A stretch of 64,000 nt of DNA from assembly GCA_051252455.1 (NCBI GenBank), contig JBPOFM010000002.1, forward strand, positions 186,001-250,000, read 5' to 3'. The notes beneath the pieces are model-generated. The model worked only from the letters and a program-made list of their open reading frames with translations, was not told where the DNA came from and made no database searches. This DNA is from JBPOFM01 sp051252455 (GTDB lineage: Bacteria; Bacteroidota; Bacteroidia; Flavobacteriales; Flavobacteriaceae). Position numbers and translations under genes: made by a program. This document shows, one piece after another, positions 58,935-64,000 of this stretch; the stretch's first letter is position 1; every line of letters starts with the position of its first letter.

Positions 58935-61127
58935 ATGAAGTTTTTAAAAACTGCTCTTCTACTTTGTTTCTTGGTAACTGGTTTTCTATCAGCTCAAAAT
59001 AAAGAAATCACACTCGAAAACATATGGTCTGGAACGTTCCGAACACAAGGGATGCAGTCTCTACATTCCATGAATAATGGCAAGGAATACTCTGTGCTTA
59101 ATTATGCGAAAGGAATTGCTTCAATTGATATTTATGACTATAAAACTTTAGAAAAGGTAAAGACCTTATTGAGTTCAGAAAATTTGAATGACGTCAAAGG
59201 TTTTTCAGATTATACGTTCAGCGATGGTGAAAGTAAGGTTGTTTTGGCGACTGAAGTAGAATCGATTTTCCGTCGTTCAACTTTAGGAATTTTTTATGTT
59301 TTTGACACTAAAACTAATTCACTTATAACGATTTCAGACGATAAAATTCAAGAGCCCACCTTATCTCCAAATGGCACCAAAGTGGTTTACGGTTTTAATA
59401 ACAATTTGTATGTAATGGATTTGGCTACAAAAAAGACATCTCAAATCACTTCCGATGGCAAAAAAAACAAAATCATCAACGGAATAACCGATTGGGTTTA
59501 TGAAGAAGAATTTGGTTTTGTGCGCGCTTTTGAATGGAATGCCGATGGTACCAAAGTAGCGTTTATCAAATTTGATGAAACTAACGTTCCAGAATTTTCA
59601 ATGGATATTCAAGGAAAAAATCTTTATCCAGAACAAGAAGTATTTAAGTATCCGAAAGCAGGTGAAGCAAATTCTTTGGTCTCCCTACATATCTATGATG
59701 TCACTTTAAATATAGTTAATGAGGTAAAAGTGACTAAAAAGTATGTCGATTTTTACATTCCAAGAATCAAGTGGACCAACGATAAAAATGTACTGAGTGC
59801 CCAGTTTTTGAACCGACATCAAAATAAATTGGATTTATGGTTGATTGATGCCGTAAAAATGACTTCAAATCTCGTTTTGGAAGAAACTGACAAAGCATAT
59901 GTCGATATTACGGACAACTTAACTTTTTTAAAAGACAACAGCTTTATTTGGACCAGTGAAAAGGATGGTTACAATCACATCTATCAGTATTCCAAAGAGG
60001 GAAAACAAATCAAACAAATCACAAAAGGACCTTGGGAAGTAACCAAGTATTACGGTTACGATGAAAGAAATAACAGCATTTTTTATCAATCAGTTGAAAA
60101 CGGTTCAATCAACAGAGATGTATATTCCATTTCTTTGGATGGGAAAAACAAAAAACGATTGACGAATGGAACTGGTACAAATGGTGCCGATTTCAGTGCG
60201 AATTTTACGTATTTCATAAATTCGTTTTCAAATGCAACCACACCTCCAAAATATACATTGAATGATGCAAGAAGTGGGAACATCATCAAAACGATCGTTG
60301 ACAATGATGCGCTTTCCCAGAACTTATCAGAATATAAATTATCTAAAAAAGAATTTTCGACCCTCAAAGTCAATGGCAATGATTTGAATATGTGGATAAT
60401 AAAACCGTTGGATTTTGACGCTTCAAAAATCTATCCATTATTCATGTTTCAATATTCAGGTCCAGGTTCGCAGCAAGTTGCCAATAGGTGGAATAGTTCA
60501 AACGATTATTGGTATTATATGTTAGCTGAAAAAGGTTATATAGTTGCTTGCGTCGATGGTAGAGGAACCGGCTTTAAAGGTGCAGAGTTTAAAAAAGTGA
60601 CTCAAAACGAATTAGGAAAGTTTGAAGTTGAAGATCAAATACAAGCAGCAAGAGATTTAGGAAAATTACCTTATATCGATAAAGATAGAATCGGAATTTG
60701 GGGCTGGAGTTATGGTGGGTTTATGAGCAGCAATGCGCTTTTTAAAGCAAAAGATGTGTTTAAAATGGCCATAGCTGTTGCTCCTGTAACCAGTTGGAGA
60801 TTTTATGATTCCATTTATACGGAACGCTATATGACAACTCCTCAAGAAAATCCGAGTGGATATGATGACAATTCACCAATCAATCATGTCAATGGATTGA
60901 AAGGTGAATTTTTATTGATTCATGGTTCTGGTGATGATAATGTGCATGTTCAGAATAGTATGCGTATGATTGAAGCTCTGATTCAAGCCAACAAACAATT
61001 TGAATGGTTGATTTATCCAGATAAAGATCATAGTATTTATGGGGGCAATACCAGACTTCATTTATATACAAAAATGACTGATTTTATTGATAGAACATTG
61101 GGCGACAAAATTGGCTCATTCAATTAA
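58935..61127 (+). CDS. S9 family dipeptidyl peptidase IV
   Basis: The 730-residue protein has a signal peptide (ending GFLSAQ), an N-terminal beta-propeller (about 40-470) and a C-terminal alpha/beta-hydrolase domain. The catalytic Ser is in GWSYGG (about 597), Asp in GSGDDNVH (about 676) and His in DKDHSIYGG (about 708). The propeller has an EEEFGF segment typical of DPP-IV substrate recognition. It cuts dipeptides from peptides in the periplasm and lies just before a peptide transporter. Confidence 0.93.
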   Translation: MKFLKTALLLCFLVTGFLSAQNKEITLENIWSGTFRTQGMQSLHSMNNGKEYSVLNYAKGIASIDIYDYKTLEKVKTLLSSENLNDVKGFSDYTFSDGESKVVLATEVESIFRRSTLGIFYVFDTKTNSLITISDDKIQEPTLSPNGTKVVYGFNNNLYVMDLATKKTSQITSDGKKNKIINGITDWVYEEEFGFVRAFEWNADGTKVAFIKFDETNVPEFSMDIQGKNLYPEQEVFKYPKAGEANSLVSLHIYDVTLNIVNEVKVTKKYVDFYIPRIKWTNDKNVLSAQFLNRHQNKLDLWLIDAVKMTSNLVLEETDKAYVDITDNLTFLKDNSFIWTSEKDGYNHIYQYSKEGKQIKQITKGPWEVTKYYGYDERNNSIFYQSVENGSINRDVYSISLDGKNKKRLTNGTGTNGADFSANFTYFINSFSNATTPPKYTLNDARSGNIIKTIVDNDALSQNLSEYKLSKKEFSTLKVNGNDLNMWIIKPLDFDASKIYPLFMFQYSGPGSQQVANRWNSSNDYWYYMLAEKGYIVACVDGRGTGFKGAEFKKVTQNELGKFEVEDQIQAARDLGKLPYIDKDRIGIWGWSYGGFMSSNALFKAKDVFKMAIAVAPVTSWRFYDSIYTERYMTTPQENPSGYDDNSPINHVNGLKGEFLLIHGSGDDNVHVQNSMRMIEALIQANKQFEWLIYPDKDHSIYGGNTRLHLYTKMTDFIDRTLGDKIGSFN

Positions 61128-61176
61128 AAATTGAATATTTTTTACTTGAATAACATAATTTAACTTAATATAACTA

Positions 61177-62772
61177 ATGAATATGGATTTTAAATTTGGA
61201 GGTTCGGCAGAGAACCAAAAGACCGTTTTAGGACATCCTTCAGGTCTCTTTGTGTTGTTTTTCACAGAAATGTGGGAACGTTTTTCTTACTATGGAATGC
61301 GTGCGCTTCTTGTACTGTTTTTAACAAAAACGATTCTTGAAGGTGGCTGGGAATGGAGTAGAGCAGATGCATTGGTTCTTTACGGATGGTATACAGGTTT
61401 GGTATACATCACGCCTATTATTGGTGGTTTTATAGCAGATAAATTTATGGGTTATCGAAGAGCCATTGTTTTAGGTGCTTTTATTATGACTGTAGGACAT
61501 GCTTCCATGGCTTTGGAGGGTATTACGCCTATGTTCTTTTATGCAGGTTTAACTTGTTTAATTATTGGAAATGGATTCTTCAAACCAAACATTTCATCAA
61601 TGGTTGGTCAATTGTATAAATCTCAAGGAAAAGAAAAAGATGGAGGCTACACCATTTTTTATATGGGAATTAACGCAGGAGCCTTTCTAGGAATTCTGTT
61701 ATGTGGATATATTGGAGAAAATATAGGCTGGCATTATGGCTTTGGACTCGCGGGAATTTTTATGTTTTTAGGTATGTTACAATTCTATTTTACTCAAAAA
61801 ATATTTGGAAGAATAGGGTTGAATCCTACCCAAACTAAAGATTTTGACGATGTCATTGAAGACAGTGTTGAAAAAATTGGTGAAGATATTGAGGACATCA
61901 TTGAAGAAGCGGAAAGTTCTACAGTAGTCAGAGATAGAATGTTTGTGATTGGAATCTTCTCATTGTTCGTCATATTCTTTTGGTGGGCATTTGAGCAAGC
62001 TGGTGGTTCCATGACCATTTTTGCAGCAGATTATACTGATCGAGGATTGGAAGGCGGTGCAGCAATGACATTTAAAATAATAAATACGGTCATTACCATT
62101 GTTCCGATGTTGGTTATCACTTGGGTTTTGGCGATGTTGTTTAAACAAACCTTTCGAAAATATGCTTTAGCAAATATATTATTGGCTTTAAGTTTTGTTA
62201 TTATTTGGGGAATTGTGATTTGGATGCTAAATAGGGATTTTCAATCAGATACAACAGAAGTACCTGCATCATGGTTCTCGGTATTGAACTCACTGTTCAT
62301 TATATTATTTGCACCAGTATTTTCTAAACTTTGGGAAAGTAAATTCAATCCGTCAGGACCTGTTAAATTCGCAATCGGTTTATTGTTGGTCGGATTAGGT
62401 TTTGGAGTATTAGCTTATGGTTCAGCTGGAATTCCAGAAGGTGCAAAAACCGCCTCTGTTAGTTTAATGTTTTTAGTTATTGCCTATTTCCTGCATACTC
62501 TTGGAGAACTTTGTGTATCGCCTGTCGGGTTATCTTACGTTAGTAAATTGGCTCCTGTGAAATTCGTGAGTTTAATGTTCGGAATCTGGTTTACCGCTAA
62601 TTTCTTTGCAAATCTTTTAGGAGGTTTTACTGGAAGTTATATGGATCCAATTATGGAAGAACATGGTTTAACAACCTTCTTCTTAATATTTACGATCATA
62701 CCTATTATTGCGGCAGTAATTATGTTTTTATTAAATCCGATGTTGAAACGTAAGATGCATGGAATTGACTGA
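61177..62772 (+). CDS. POT-family proton-coupled peptide transporter
   Basis: The 531-residue membrane protein (about 12-14 helices) carries the PTR signatures FFTEMWERFSYYGMRALLVL (about 28-47, including the ExxER proton motif) and FYMGINAGAFLGILLCG. A long acidic cytoplasmic loop lies at about 213-248. It imports di- and tripeptides, which fits the upstream DPP-IV-like peptidase (49-bp gap). Confidence 0.93.
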   Translation: MNMDFKFGGSAENQKTVLGHPSGLFVLFFTEMWERFSYYGMRALLVLFLTKTILEGGWEWSRADALVLYGWYTGLVYITPIIGGFIADKFMGYRRAIVLGAFIMTVGHASMALEGITPMFFYAGLTCLIIGNGFFKPNISSMVGQLYKSQGKEKDGGYTIFYMGINAGAFLGILLCGYIGENIGWHYGFGLAGIFMFLGMLQFYFTQKIFGRIGLNPTQTKDFDDVIEDSVEKIGEDIEDIIEEAESSTVVRDRMFVIGIFSLFVIFFWWAFEQAGGSMTIFAADYTDRGLEGGAAMTFKIINTVITIVPMLVITWVLAMLFKQTFRKYALANILLALSFVIIWGIVIWMLNRDFQSDTTEVPASWFSVLNSLFIILFAPVFSKLWESKFNPSGPVKFAIGLLLVGLGFGVLAYGSAGIPEGAKTASVSLMFLVIAYFLHTLGELCVSPVGLSYVSKLAPVKFVSLMFGIWFTANFFANLLGGFTGSYMDPIMEEHGLTTFFLIFTIIPIIAAVIMFLLNPMLKRKMHGID

Positions 62773-62807
62773 TTTAATTTTGGTAAAATCGTTAAAATAA
62801 AAATAAA

Positions 62808-62832
62808 ATGCTCCTCTTTTGGAGCATTTTTT
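62808..62832 (+). terminator. Terminator of the peptidase-transporter pair
   Basis: ATGCTCC (62808-62814) pairs perfectly with GGAGCAT (62821-62827), preceded by A and followed by a T tract. Confidence 0.85.
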
Positions 62833-62884
62833 GTAAGTTCGGAACAACTTTTGCTTCCTAATAGAAGTTCAAAATAAGCTAAAT

Positions 62885-63433
62885 ATGAAAAAAATAATTC
62901 TGTTATTGGCAGTTTCACTATTTGTATCAGCCAATTCCATAGCACAAGAAATAAAATGGGTCACCTTAGAAGAAGCTTTGAAACTTCAAAAGAAAACACC
63001 TAAAAAAATAATGATGGACGTTTATACCAACTGGTGTGGGCCATGCAAAATGCTGGATAAAAACACCTTTCAAAATGCCGACGTCGCTAAATATGTGAAT
63101 GATAATTATTATGCCGTAAAATTTAATGCTGAAGGTAATGAAGTCGTCAAATATAAAGATGTTACCTATTCTAATCCTGGTTATAAAGCGGAAATGGCGA
63201 ACAGAAGAAATAGTGTGCACGATTTGACACGAAAGCTTCAGGTAAATGCATATCCCACGATTGTTTTCTTTGATGAGAAAGGCGAAATGATTTTTCCGGT
63301 TAGAGGCTATCAAAATCCGCAGCAACTGGAATTGTACCTTAAAATGTTTAAAGACGATAAACATAAGGAAATGAAAACACAAGAGGATTTCAACGACTAT
63401 TATTCAAAATTTGTAGCTGAATTTAAAGGTTAA
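62885..63433 (+). CDS. Secreted thioredoxin-like protein
   Basis: The 182-residue protein has a signal peptide (ending ANSIAQ) and a thioredoxin domain with active site WCGPCK (about 50-55) and the cis-Pro in NAYPTIVFF. It probably reduces or transfers disulfides in the periplasm. The downstream gene is convergent with a 4-bp gap. Confidence 0.9.
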   Translation: MKKIILLLAVSLFVSANSIAQEIKWVTLEEALKLQKKTPKKIMMDVYTNWCGPCKMLDKNTFQNADVAKYVNDNYYAVKFNAEGNEVVKYKDVTYSNPGYKAEMANRRNSVHDLTRKLQVNAYPTIVFFDEKGEMIFPVRGYQNPQQLELYLKMFKDDKHKEMKTQEDFNDYYSKFVAEFKG

Positions 63434-63437
63434 AAAT

Positions 63438-64000
63438 TCAATATTTATATACAAAAGCTCCCTTTTCACTGGTTTGATGAAAAGGGATTTTTTGTGCCTT
63501 ACAGGTTGCTTTCCATCTTAACAAGTAGGATTTGTAGTTGCTTCCGTCAGCAATAATGAGTTTTGGTCTTAATGAATCAATCAGTCTATTCAAATTCAAT
63601 TTTGGAGAATTTCGAAGTAATACATAACTTGGTTTGAATGATTTCACATTATAAACAGCCAAACTATCAATGACCAATAATTTTTTATCTTTTAAATTGT
63701 AAACTGACTGCAAGTCAGCTTCTTTAATGGTTTTTACAGCGGTTCCAACTTTATAATTTTTTATGATTTGATCACCCTCTTTGTTGATACTATCTAAATT
63801 GGATGCCACTGCCAATTGTTCGTTGTCTTTTATGCCAATTATAGTAAACTTGCTCTTTTGGAAAACTATAAATTCACTGGTGTGCAATTCCTTTTTATGA
63901 TAAATGAATGCACCTTGAATTAGAATAACTGCTGTCAGAGCTACCGCCAACCGTTGATAACTGGGGTTTTTAAAATAGGAAAATATTGAAATAATGAGTA
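63438..64000 (-). CDS. ComEC/Rec2-like competence protein, C-terminal part
   Basis: The minus-strand frame stays open to the end of the window, so only the last 187 or so residues are present. A hydrophobic segment (LAVALTAVILIQGAFI) is followed by a soluble domain (FTIIGIKDNEQL, KLLVIDSL, PSYVLLRNSPKLNLNRLID, PKLIIADGSNYKSYLLRW), as in the C-terminal region of Bacteroidota ComEC, which takes up DNA across the inner membrane. The apparent TTG start near 63950 is internal. The truncation limits confidence. Confidence 0.75.
   Translation of the reverse strand, partial: LIISIFSYFKNPSYQRLAVALTAVILIQGAFIYHKKELHTSEFIVFQKSKFTIIGIKDNEQLAVASNLDSINKEGDQIIKNYKVGTAVKTIKEADLQSVYNLKDKKLLVIDSLAVYNVKSFKPSYVLLRNSPKLNLNRLIDSLRPKLIIADGSNYKSYLLRWKATCKAQKIPFHQTSEKGAFVYKY

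Noticed and set aside
1..64000. tRNA, rRNA or integrase attachment sites
   Set aside because: No cloverleaf-like segments, rRNA blocks or integrase genes were noticed on reading; a tRNAscan run would be needed to be certain.

Overview
The window looks like a chromosomal segment from a member of the Flavobacteriaceae (Bacteroidota). The evidence is low-GC DNA, three gliding-motility genes (gldA, gldB, gldC), two secreted proteins with type IX secretion C-terminal domains, a mevalonate-pathway HMG-CoA reductase, Bacteroidota-type promoters (TTG then TAnnTTTG) and frequent TTG starts. No rRNA, tRNA, CRISPR array, prophage or complete insertion sequence was seen. Both ends cut genes: a PagL-like deacylase on the left and a ComEC-like protein on the right.

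Layout. 1-2446: outer-membrane deacylase, GIN-domain lipoprotein, gldA. 2535-6709: aromatic amino-acid operon (pheA, aminotransferase, tyrA, DAHP synthase-chorismate mutase) preceded by a leader peptide packed with Phe/Tyr/Trp codons and a terminator/antiterminator pair, that is, a ribosome-mediated attenuator. 7039-18610: housekeeping genes (rsgA, dtd, a MazG-like protein, aroA, queA, rlmN) and two DUF3857/transglutaminase proteins. 18669-26112: a duplicated module, each copy made of a T9SS-secreted protein, a small unannotated ORF of 45-49 codons, and a large phosphodiesterase-TPR-sulfotransferase fusion. 26296-38357: polyprenyl synthetase, ECF sigma factor with a membrane partner, an outer-membrane protein, a DUF748/AsmA-like protein, a glycosyltransferase-like protein, dnaG, an orphan response regulator, nadE, gldB, gldC, a DUF4230 protein and a rhodanese.

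38396-55997 is a phenylacetate catabolism cluster: a TetR regulator with a perfect palindromic operator, paaE-A-B-C-D, paaG, paaH, paaI, paaJ, paaZ, a second enoyl-CoA hydratase and paaY, followed by a branched-chain-type 2-oxoacid dehydrogenase (E2 and fused E1). No phenylacetate-CoA ligase (PaaK) is in the window. The adjacent 2-oxoacid dehydrogenase could supply phenylacetyl-CoA from phenylpyruvate, but this is inference. The spacers of this cluster are full of repeats: roughly 80-100 bp structured elements, short GAAA-loop hairpins, inverted repeats around a four-helix-bundle gene and a GIY-YIG gene, and a 44-bp perfect palindrome. One repeat family also sits inside two coding regions.

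56191-64000: a small lipoprotein, a GHMP kinase and HMG-CoA reductase (mevalonate pathway), a DPP-IV-like peptidase next to a POT peptide transporter (peptide use), a thioredoxin-like protein and the end of comEC.
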